NCBI RefSeq assembly: GCF_001411555.2 | Contig: NC_049905.1 | Location: 6,291,053 to 6,355,052 of the forward strand | DNA from: Juglans regia | Lineage: Eukaryota > Streptophyta > Magnoliopsida > Fagales > Juglandaceae | DNA length: 64,000 nucleotides | Reading direction: 5' to 3' | In this document: positions 32,675 through 43,089 of the stretch, one piece after another | Layout of the letters: every line of letters starts with the position of its first letter | How positions within the stretch are numbered: the first letter of the stretch is position 1 | Made by a program: the position numbers and the translations under genes | The notes under the pieces: model-generated | Database searches by the model: none | Told to the model about the DNA's origin: nothing | What the model saw: the letters and a program-made list of their open reading frames with translations, nothing else

Positions 32675-34215
32675 GTAAGTTCATAGGTCTTATGAAGAAA
32701 TAGACAGTGTTTGAAGAAATACACACTAATGTACTTTATCAAGTTAGTCAAAAGGAGCATTCTAGGTAAAGCTTTCTTGTTTTAAAAGTATAAGCATATT
32801 TTTTGTTCTAATCTACTGTTGGTTTAATATTTTAACTGTGACAATCATGAATCTGCCTAGTCCCAACCCCAAACCATTTGATTGGAACCGTTCTAGGTCT
32901 ATTTTTGCCCTTATGGGCATATCATCTCATCTATAGTAACTGTCTAATGAAACATAATACAACATTATATGACCTTAATCCCATCGTATTCACTCTGGTA
33001 TCATGAAACCTTTTTATCTTCACAAATTTTACAATTATTCTCTTCTAGTGTTTTCTTTGAAAAATACTACACTTGGAGTTCTTTATAAACTTCTCCCATC
33101 TCATATACAAGTGAGAGAAAATCACAGTTGATATTCCATTGACACTTCATCATGCATGACTTGAAGTTGTAGTTCTTTTAGATTATAAGCAAATGCATCC
33201 AACATATTTTCTCCAAAGTGCAAATCAAGTGAATCAAAGTAGTAGTAAGGGGCCTAATGGCATATTTTTGTGACAAATTACATCTAGTAGCAACCTGCCC
33301 CAAGTCACCCAACAAGAAGTTTACAAAATCTGAGGTATGAAACAAACCATCTAAACTTATGGATTTTTTACTTTACAAGTTAATCATAATAATATCACTT
33401 CTCTTGCAATCTGAAAACTTCCTCTTATTTTGAACTTTAACAAATCCAAGAAAGATTTGTTTGGAAATACACTATAAACTAATATGCTCTTCAAACGTAC
33501 AAATTCAAATCACTTATACCCCACGACTGTTAATATAAAAACCAATTTGGCTAGTAATTACATTCTTGTTATTTTTGGTAGAAAATTGGGTTTTACAAAT
33601 ATGGACATGACATGTTTAGGACAAATCTCTGTAGAAAAACATGGACGTGATAAAAAAATAAAACCTAAAACATGGACATGATCACAAAAATATAGACATG
33701 TTCAGGACAAATTTTGTGTTCTGATTATAAAATCAAAACCTAAAAGAAAATCACTAAAATACAACCACTAAACTTAGCAAAATACAACCAACGACAGCAA
33801 AAATATCACAAAATCAAGTAAGATCAAAGAGAAATTTCAAAAACTTTTACCCTTGCATATATTCAAATCGAAAAAAAGTCTTGGAGAGAGAGTCTAGAGC
33901 TTTGGATCAAAGTTCCTTAGAAGGCGTCATAGCACAGGCCGAAAGGAAGCTAGCTTTCGATTGTTGGTGTAGAACAAACACAAAGGGTTGTTGTTTGGTC
34001 CTTCACCTAGGCCAACGAAAGGACAATGGCTGGATGGAGAGAGAAAGTGACAACACCACCCTGAATTGGCGGGAGGTATAAGTAAGTTTTATTTGAGATG
34101 ATAATGACACGTAGTACCTCCTACCACTTATTTATTATTTGTTTTTATTATTTTTTTAATATTTTTTATTTAATACTTAAGAAAGTGATTATAGTGAAGT
34201 TATATATATTTTTTT
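32675..34215. other. Intergenic DNA of repeat character
   Basis: No protein family is recognised. A 66-codon open frame at 33881-34081 (…SRALDQSSLEGVIAQAERK…) resembles exonic leftovers found beside plant transposons but cannot be assigned. Repeated 'catggacatg' motifs occur at 33600-33690. Confidence 0.3.
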
Positions 34216-35293
34216 AAAGAGTACTACTACAGGCAGGCACAAGGCCGTGCCTGCGCGCGGATGCTACTGACGTGGCATTTTGCCAAGTCAGCAACCATGT
34301 ATTAAAAAAAAAGAAAAATAAAAAGAAGCACAAAAGCTGAAAAGGAGAGAACAAGCGGGAGAACTAAAATTAGAAGTAGAAAAGCCGATTACGAAGAGAA
34401 CAAGCGGGAGAAATTGAAATTAGAAGTAGAGAAGCCGAGATTTCACCGTCAAAGTAAGTGTTTTAGGGAAGAACCCCTTTTTTTTATTCTTTTTTCGTCT
34501 TGCTTAGCTGTAAAACTGTCGGTTACTGTTCACATTTCGACTCTTTTGTGAGTTTTCTTTTTTTGAAGTCATGAGGTGTGGGCACTGGGTGTTTGATGAG
34601 TGATGTAACACCCAAGTGTATTCTTGTGGTATATTTTGTTTGTATATATATGGGACTTTCCAGCATCTAATTGGACGTGATATAAGAAAAGAATCAAAAT
34701 TTATGAACTGGCAAGTGGAAACTTTGTCTTGTATTTTGGCATTGCTTTTCAAAAGCTGAAAATTTTTTTTTATAAAGTTAGTGTGCTTTGTGTGGGGTTT
34801 GATTTAAATATCATAAATATTTTTTTTGTTCAGTGTCAATTATGGTATAAAATTGATGCCTTTCTTTTACATAAAGTTGTCCATGTTTTGGGCTCTGGAT
34901 GTAGGTATGGTGCTTGAATTAAATGGTATTCTTAACAATAATAAATTCAATTGTATACGAGAAATAAAACCAATATGGAGAAATCTTATGTCTGAGCAAA
35001 TGATACAAACAATCACCAAACATTAATATGTGGAAATCCATGGTATCATTTGTCATACAAAAAATCCATAGTATCTATGCATGTAAGCTTGGCTGGTTTT
35101 TAAAAAATGCCCAACTTGATTGTAATATTTTTTCCTCAAAAAATGCCGAGTGAAAAAATGTTAAGTTCCCAACTTGATTATGTATATATGTTACTGCAAA
35201 TTTGTATAAAGATTTATTGTAAAAAGTTGCATTCAGTGTTACTGTAATATTTACGTAAAAAGTAAGACCCACTTGATTTCATTATTGAGGTAA

Positions 35294-38200
35294 ATGGAGA
35301 AAAAGAAAGAAGATACATCCAGCATAACAGCTCTTATCACCAATCCATCAACGCAGGTATTGTAAACCTCTTTCAACAGTTGGCGTGTGTTTATTTTATG
35401 TGCAGTCATTGTCCACTTGGGTTGATTAGCATTATGTTGCTATATGTTAGGACATATCAAGACCACTGCATCCAAATTACATGCCAAGTTACTACGGTCC
35501 AGTGCCTCATGCGTGATTACCATCTTTTGTGCCTCCTCCAAGTATCAGCACATATCCATGGAGCAACCAAGTGATCGTTGGATGGTAAAGTAGTTCATGA
35601 GATTTATGTTATGAACTTGAATATTTGATCTAATTATTTATTTTTAATTATTTTTTGGAAAACTGCGGCAAGACCCATGGAGCTCTATTGTCATTGCCAC
35701 GACAAGTGCTGCCATACCAATGATGGGACCTCCTCCAACTGCCTACCCATATCCATGGAGCAACCAGGTGATAATTTCTTAGAATATTTATTGCAATTAG
35801 TGTGCTTTAATTTTCTAAACTTGAATATTTCGTCTAATTATTTAACTTTAAATTTTTTATGGAAAACTGCAGCAACACCCATGGAACACTACCTCAGCTA
35901 CCACGTCAAGTACTACTACCTTGAGTAGTTCCGCTCCCGCGTCAAGTACTGCTGCCTTGTATAATTCCACCATACCAATGATGGGACCTCCTCCAACTGT
36001 CTACCCATATCCATGGAGCAACCATGTGATCATTTTTTAAAGTATTTATTATAGTTAATGTTATATTTGAATATTGGTCTAACTATTTATGTTTACATTT
36101 TTTTTTGAAAACTATAGCAACACCCATAGATCTCTACTTCCGCTCTCATGTCTAGTTCCGCAAGTAGTGTCAGCTCTAGTATAGCTGTCAGTTCTAGTGT
36201 ACAAAGCAGCACTAGTGTCGCTACTAGCTCTTGTTCGGCTTTACCAACATTTATTCCTCAAACTTCTACCAACCCATATCCATGTGGCAGTGAGGTGATG
36301 TCTTAGATTCTCCACATGCACTATCTTTTATATTATCCATAACATATTTTTACATATAATACTTTTTTTCTCCTATTTTATAGGAAAATAAAGTGCAGCA
36401 AAGTAACTCTGTTGAAGAAATTAGTGAGGCCACATTAGACTCGATAGAAGTTGAAACGCAATCTAATACCTCTTTGGATAATACGATTGATACTAAGGAG
36501 GCTGTCACTGATAGGGGTGATATCACTGAGAAGCCAAAGCCAGAGATGCGCTTTGAGTCGGAGAATGAGTTAATGAATTACTATAACCAATACGGAAAGT
36601 AATGTGATTTTTCGGTAATGACACAAATGAGTAAAAGAGAGAAATATGAAACTGTGAAATATGTCACTGTGGGATGTGCTCGGGCTGGCAAGGCATGAAA
36701 TAGGGCATCAAACGTCTCCAAGCCTCGGCCAACAAGCAAGACAGACTGCAAGGCAAGGATGAATGTCATGTTAAAGGATGGGAAGCTGTGTGTCACATCC
36801 GTATTTAACACACACAATCATGTGCTCAATCTAAAAAAATACAGGTTTTTCAGATGCAACAGAGAAGTTAATGAGTCTGTTAGGAAAGTGTTGGATACAA
36901 ATGATGTAGCTGGCATACGGATTAATAAGAGTTTCCATGCTCTTGTCACTGAGGCGGGTGGATTTGAGAACGTACCATTTGGAGAAAAATATTGTCGCAA
37001 CTATATTGACAAGGCATGACACCTGCGCCTTGGTAAAGGTGGTGCTCAAACGTTATTTGAGTATTTTAGAATGATGTAATACAAGAATGATGTTTTTTTC
37101 AATCTCATGGAATTGGACGATGATGATAGACTGAAAAGTATTTTTTGGGTAGACGCCCGTAGTAGAGGGGCCTACAACTACTTTGGAGATGTGGTAACAT
37201 TCAATATCACATACCTGACAAATAGGTATGGAATGTCATTTGCACCTTTTGTAGGTGTAAACTATCATGAACAATCAATTATCTTGGGTGCAGGCCTTAT
37301 TTCAAGTGAGGATACATAATCGTTGTTTGGTGATTTAAAGCTTGGCTTGATTGCATGGATGGAAAAACGCCGAATACTATTATTACAAATCAAGATCGCG
37401 CAATGAAAAATGTCATCGCCATACATATTACTTGTGGCACATATTACGAAAGGTCATTGAGAAACTTGGTTCCCATGGTCAATACAAATGTGGCCAGAAA
37501 AGTAAGTTGTTATCTTGTGTATATGATTCTCTTACAATTGAGGAGTTTGAGAATTCTTGGAAAAGCCTCAATGATACTTTCAACTTGCATAAAAATGCAT
37601 GGTTGCAAAGCTTATATGCGGAAATAGAGTTTTGGGTACCGGTATATTTAAAGAACTCGTTTTGGGCTGGAATGAGTACAACTCAACCCAGTGAGAGCAT
37701 GAATGCTTTCTTCGATGGCTACGTGCATGCCAGAACAAACCTTAAAGAATTTGTTGATCAGTTCGACAATGCTCTCAAGAAAAAAGTTGAGAACGAAAAC
37801 CAAGCTAATTTCAATTCATTTAACTTCATCATTCATTGCATATCACACTTGGCTCTTGAGAAGTTTCAAGATGTATACACAAATACAAAATTTAAGGAGA
37901 TTCAACAAGAGATAATGGGAATGATATATTGTCATTGTCGTTTCAAGAAAATGGATGGAGTAATCGCAACTTACTCGGTCGATGATCAAGTAAAGGTTGA
38001 AGATTTCATCAAGGAGATTACATATACTCTTTACTTTAATGAGGCCGAGTGTGAGGCAAAGTGTGTTTGTGGATTGTTTGAGATGCGAGGGATAATATAT
38101 AGATATATTTTTGTAATCTTTTCAGCTAAGAAAGTCCGTGAATTGCCAGAAAAGTACATATTAGACCGGTGGAGAAAAGACATAAAACGGGCTTATACTA

Positions 38201-38993
38201 TTATTTCGACCAGTTATGACGTTGTTGATCATAGACCCGAAACTGTTAGGTATAAATGTATTTTGAGAACTTTCAATGAGGTAATAACAAATGCAGTTTC
38301 GTGCGATGAGCATACTGAAGAAATGATTTCAAACTTGTATACGATGAATGAGGTATGGCGCACATCGAAGCCCTCCAACACAGATTCCAATGTTGGAGGA
38401 AGTACCGTGAATGCAGTCACAAAATGAAGTTTCAAAAAGGTGCTAAGTCCCCATGTTGTCAGAGGCAAGGGAAGACCTCCGTGTAAGAGGAGGATGTCGA
38501 CGATGGAGGGACAAGTGAAGAAAATTAAAACTAAGACTGCGAATAAGAAAAAATATAAGGGAAAAAGCAGACTGGTGAGAGCATATTTATTGTCATTATT
38601 ACCTAATGTTCATAGGCATAGATTTGATAATATACTATTACTTCTATTTACTTGCTTCTCTCTAATTATTTTTTATGTTGTCAGAGGCGTAGATTGGACA
38701 CCAAACTATTGGAAAGCAGTGAAAACCAACTCGCCTTATCAGGAATGAGGATGTAAGAAAATGTACAAACTCCCATAATAGTCAATGAAGAAAGTGGACA
38801 ACATCCAGTGATGGGGACACAAGAAAGTGTACAATTACCCTCGAATTCATTTTATTGTATAGTTTGTGGTTTTTATTATGTGGGTCTTACTTTTTCTGCT
38901 ATTATGTTCACAGATGCAACTAGGAATGGATGGAATGCAGACGAAGACGGCATATGGAACGCAACCAAGCAATTTCTTGTAACAAGATTTTAG
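35294..38993 (+). pseudogene. FAR1-RELATED-SEQUENCE-like MULE transposase pseudogene
   Basis: The first exon 35294-35356 (MEKKKEDTSSITALITNPST) has a clean donor. Then come four related Pro/Ser/Tyr-rich exons ending in YPWSN. From 36384 an acidic linker leads into the FAR1 DNA-binding domain (FESENELMNYYNQYGK to about 36830), the MULE transposase core (SIFWVDARSRGAYNYFGDVV at about 37140; a continuous 358-codon frame 37351-38427 with SFWAGMSTTQPSESMNAFF) and a SWIM-type finger at about 38060-38110. Later exons (38440-38580, about 38680-38810, 38914-38993) end in NATKQFLVTRF. In-frame stops occur at 36601, 36697 and 37017, with further frame breaks near 37060 and 37320. The SWIM CxH pair is lost (IYRY where CRH is expected). 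Either a dead transposase or a degenerate FRS gene. Confidence 0.8.
35480..36296 (+). repeat. Four tandemly duplicated YPWSN exons
   Basis: Units end at about 35570, 35769, 36028 and 36292. The middle two begin 'aaaactgc.gcaa.acccatgga' and end 'ccatatccatggagcaacca', with the same intron text between (tgaatatt..gtctaattattta). Each is an exon plus intron of about 200-260 bp, encoding Q-H-P-W then a Ser/Thr-rich run, MMGPPPT and YPYPWSN. This is exon-level tandem duplication in the FRS N-terminal region. Confidence 0.75.
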
Positions 38994-39612
38994 AAATCCA
39001 TTATGTTTACTTATGTTGTGTGTTGATAGAATTTGGGTTATTTGTGGTTTGTTGGCATGTGTGTGTTATGGGTGATTTGTAGGAATTTGTGTGTTGGTGT
39101 TGATATGTTGGAGTGTGTTATGTATTAGTGGTGAAAATGTACGTTTTGTATATGTGACTTAATATTTGAGCCCACGCTTTGTACATTTTGTATCCAAGTT
39201 CGCTATATATGTAAATTTGAGTTTGTATCCGAGTACTCAATTTATGTGGTTTTGATTGAATGTGAATGTCATTAGTTTATGAGTTGAGATGATACTGTGT
39301 TTGATATTGCCTCTTATGTCCACGTGGAAAAAAGTAAATCAATAAACCTGTAGTTTAGTCCTGTCAAATATTCTGACAAAATGATCAGGTTGGTAAGTTA
39401 TTTTCACGCATATATATACTTTTTTAATAAGCAGTGACATGTTCAGACAAAATAAAGTCTTAGGATTGAAGATTTTATACAAATCAGAATAAAGTCTCAA
39501 ATACATAATTTTAAAGTCTCGACTTACAAATGCTAAGTTTCTATAAAATACAAATACAAACTCGTCAACGCAGTGAGAGTATCAAATACAAGTAAATAAC
39601 TATGGCTATTAG

Positions 39613-40171
39613 CTAAAGTACAAGAAATAGTTTGCGTGCATGCAGCATGTCGGCTTCTTGATTGCGAAACTGGGCGTGATTATTATGGAGTGCCAACTCC
39701 CTCTTCCCGAACTCTGCATCTCTCTTTTTAAGTTCATCATCTTTCCTTAATACTTCTACTTCTCTCTTTTTAAAAGAGTTCTTCATCTTTCCTTAATTCT
39801 GCTTCTCTCTTTTTAAGTTTTCCTCTTTCCTTAATACTTCTGCTTCTCTCTTTACAAGGATTTGCTCTTTGTATTCACTACTATCTGACCACTTGAAAAA
39901 CTTGCACTGTGGTAATCTCTGATTATAAATAAATAATTAAGTATGTTTGACGTCAAAATTTTTGAATAAAACAATAATATGAAAACATAAACTTGCAAGT
40001 ACTTTTAATTGCGTCTACATCTTTGTTATAGAGTGGACACCCAAAGAATGTTCACTCCGGATTTCTTCGAGTATTTGATATTCTAAGTACATCTTGATTC
40101 CCACAGTTGCACATTGGGACGTTACTCGATGTATGATTAAGCAACGATGTTGAAGCAACTGATGACGACAT
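39613..40171 (-). pseudogene. GRF-type zinc-finger / coiled-coil protein, degenerate
   Basis: Two minus-strand exons: 40171-39993 and about 39916-39613. It begins MSSSVASTSLLNHTSSN, then a GRF finger: CNCGNQDVLRISNTRRNPE, stop, TFFGCPLYNKDVDAIKSTCK, continuing in exon 2 as LPQCKFFKWSDSSEYKEQ. After this comes a charged coiled coil built of repeated KREAEVLRKE-type units. The stop replaces the Arg of the usual R-x-F-F-x-C, a CGA to TGA change consistent with methyl-C decay. A second frame break lies inside the coil (about 39790). GRF fingers bind nucleic acid; GRF/coiled-coil proteins of this size are abundant in plant genomes near MULE/FRS sequences. It faces the FRS pseudogene tail to tail, about 620 bp apart. 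Confidence 0.7.
39740..39860. repeat. Short tandem repeat coding for the coiled-coil heptads
   Basis: About three imperfect units of 'ttccttaatacttctgct' plus 'tctctctttttaag', antisense to the coil of the GRF-type pseudogene. This explains its KREAE...LRK periodicity. Confidence 0.7.
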
Positions 40172-40269
40172 TCTAAATCTATCAACGAAATAGAACAGCA
40201 CCTCCAACAATATAGTCAGTGAGTTTTTGTATATTGTAGCATGCAAACCCTTCCTTTGCAAAATGTGTT

Positions 40270-41870
40270 AAGAGTTTGTGTTATGATTTTTTTTTTCACT
40301 AGCTAATGGCTTACACATCCCAGCCTGTTCTCCTAATTTAATTAGCCAATATAAACTAAAGATGCCAATAAAAACTAGCCAATACAGTTGTTAAGCATAC
40401 CATGAATAGCATGAAAGACTTACTAACTATCTTCATTAGTTCAGTGCGCAGTTTAAGAACAAGAGAAAACTCTGCATTATTTGCAGCACTTAGACTGATT
40501 TAAGAACATCAGAAAACTAATGAAGATAGTTAGTATAATGATTTTATTAATCCACATCAACCGCGTACTCAATTCAATCCAACTTCAATTATAATGCTCC
40601 TTCTCCATATATTTACAATAATAACCCAATGGCTTCACCATTCAACCCAATCACACAATTGTAAAGTCAACATTTTACACTTCACACAATAGCTATGTAA
40701 TCTTGGTTTAGAATCAAGATAAGGCCCATGAGTCACTTGGAAGTCTCAATAATAAGTTCATTTCAAGAGAGGCTAAGTTTCTTGGTGAGGTTTCATGGTG
40801 TCAAAGCATGAGAATTGTGGTCTAATGCTTGTCCACCACATTTCCTACATTAAAAGTAAAGTAGAACCATGAATGAAGGCTATTCAGATGAAGAAAAATA
40901 GGAAAAATCTAAGGGAACACAGGTAAAACCAAAACTAAGTTTACCTAGTATTTACACTTCAGACAGTTATATACCAATGGCTAGATGAAAACTGATTTTG
41001 ACAAGAAGTTTATTATGTATGTCTCGATTTTTTAGTACTCTAGCATGTCACAAAATGATAGATATAACTAAATTGAATTTACATAGGAAAGAGAAAGAAC
41101 AAGGGTTGATTAGAGGCTAGAAATTGGAATGCTAAGCTTGAAAGCAAACTTTTTCTTCACAAGTTGGACAACTAACAACTTGTGCATTTTCATGTTTTCT
41201 TCCCAATTAAGATGTCACAAATACATGTAGTACTAGTGAGTAGCTCCCTATAGCTAACATCCAAATTATTGGCCTTGATCCCCTCTCTAAAATAATTAAC
41301 ATTAAAAATTCATAGAACATGTCCCATCTATATATAGTAAAATCCCCTCGCCACCAAAATAAGCTAGTTATATCACAGAAATGTCAGCTAAAGTGCTAGC
41401 CATTGCTAAATGAAAAATCTAAATCATTCAAGGGTCATTGACTTCTAAATATAACCAGCTTTAACCAATAACTACAAAAGAAAACACGAATCATTCAAAC
41501 ACGAATCATTCAAGGGTCATTGACTTCTAAATAGCTTCTTTTTGGAAAGTTAGAACATAACTACAAAAGAAAGTTAGAAAATAGCTTCTGAATCATTCAA
41601 AAGAATGCCGTCATCAGTTGCCAATGATGTAGATATTGTGGATAAAAATAGACTCAATGAAATTTTCCAATTCCATCCACCAACTTTCCAATTTCAAATA
41701 AAATGTACCATATTCATCTAAGTTAAGATATTGGATATTATTTTCGACATAGTGCCAAATGATAAAAAAAAAAAAATCTTCTATTTTACTCTAATCAATG
41801 AACAAAAAAAAATTTGAGAGATTCTTAGAAATTACTACACGTATATTTGGTTATATACACGTATATAGGG
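40270..41870. other. Non-coding stretch upstream of the GRF-type pseudogene
   Basis: No protein is found. 40430-40530 contains a short inverted pair ('agttagtaagtct..' and 'gatagttagtata'), and 41470-41590 repeats 'tcattcaagggtcattga' with 41428-41446. Presumed intron or promoter sequence of the minus-strand ORF. 41990-42180 is purine-rich ('agaagaagaag') and may be its leader. Confidence 0.35.
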
Positions 41871-42462
41871 TTAGGAAAGTAACCTAGGATGGCGCTGCTT
41901 GGTGGATAGCTGGAGCGCGAATCTTCCTCGGCGTCGCACAGGTGCGTTAGGGTTAGGTTTGGGAGAGAGATCGAGCAGGGGAGAGATTCTTAAAAGGAGA
42001 AACGAAGAATAAGAAAGGGGAAGAAAAATTGAGAAACGAAGAGGAGCAACGATGAAGAAGATCGAGTGAGTACGGGAAGAAATGAAGAAGAATTCGAAAT
42101 CGCCCTGGGGAGAGCAGAGAGTTCTTGGGAGGGAGATGGATAGAAGAAGAAGAAGAAATGAAAAACGCCGCGTTTTGGTTCCAAAAGGCAACCATATGAG
42201 TGGAAACAAAACGCACCGTTTTATTTACTCCAAAATTGTGCATTTTGTTTCCACGTAGGATGTCGTCCGCAGGGAGGCCTCAATCGTGCTTGCGTTTAGA
42301 ATTTTCCTTTTTTACATTTGTTCATAATAATTAAGGATATTAAAAAAATACTTAAAATAAAAATAAATAAAATAAAAATTTCAAATACACTATAGAATAG
42401 TAAATGAGTCGTAAGAGATAATAAGTCTATTATTATCCATTCGAGATTCTATCATATTAAAT

Positions 42463-42634
42463 TAGGTCTCGTTTAGTTATACAGATAAGATGAAAGCTGA
42501 ATATAATATTATTAAAATATTATTTTTTATTTTGAGATTTGAAAAAATTGAATTATTTTTTATATTTTGTTTAGGAGTTTGAAAAATTATAATGTTAGAT
42601 TAGATGAGATGAGATGGTATATGAAAACAAACAT
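42463..42634. repeat. MITE, TGAGATGA-type family
   Basis: It starts 'ttaggtctcgtttagttata', ends 'gatgagatgagatggtata', and keeps the AT-rich core. It lies just outside the MULE edge. Confidence 0.65.
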
Positions 42635-43089
42635 GTCAACGAATGATCCATAAGTAAATAATTATTTTTTTAATAATCTAATAGTACGATAGGAGTTAAT
42701 AAAGAAATAATGATTAAGAAGATGACGAATAATTTAAATTACATAATCCGGTCCCTTTTTTTCTCACCCACATGAATTCTCAAGATTATTGTTAGGGAGG
42801 AATGTGATGGCCGCATTAAGGTAACAAACATTAGCAAAAGTGAGTGATTGATCACTTAAAATGAATCATATTAGCAAGTGTAATTAAAGAATGACAAAAT
42901 AGGCAATTTCGTGTCATCCGAGGACGATCAGCCAATCTCAAAAGCGAGATAAACAATAAGAGGATTCATGAACAAACCATGAAGTAGAGGAAGTTTCAGA
43001 ACAAACTAAACCTCTTACAACAACAAATAACAACAATAAGCCAGAGGAGATAAAGAGCCGCAAAAATTCCCCCACACATATCTAATCGA
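42635..43089. other. Intergenic, 3' side of the GH17 gene
   Basis: Nothing recognised. Part of 42980-43089 is likely 3' UTR of the GH17 gene. Confidence 0.3.

Larger units (their letters stand above)
34225..42290. mobile_element. Decayed MULE-like element carrying FRS-type transposase and GRF-finger ORF
   Basis: The left edge (34225-34280) reads 'gcaggcacaaggccgtgcct' then 'gcgcggatg' and 'gacgtgg'. The right edge, read on the minus strand from about 42290, gives 'gcaagcacgattgaggcct', 'ccctgcggacgacat' and 'ctacgtgg', so the edges look like diverged long terminal inverted repeats. Between them lie a plus-strand FAR1/FRS-like transposase gene (35294-38993) and a convergent minus-strand GRF-zinc-finger gene (39613-40171 plus upstream leader). 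Mutator-like elements of the FAR1/Jittery type carry this transposase class. The target duplication was not resolved. The single-element interpretation is an inference from the edges and gene order. Confidence 0.45.

Noticed and set aside
41871..42243. Overlapping minus-strand ORFs with Leu/Phe/Ser-rich translation
   Set aside because: Purine-rich (AGAAG)n leader read as protein in three frames; probably UTR of the GRF-type pseudogene.
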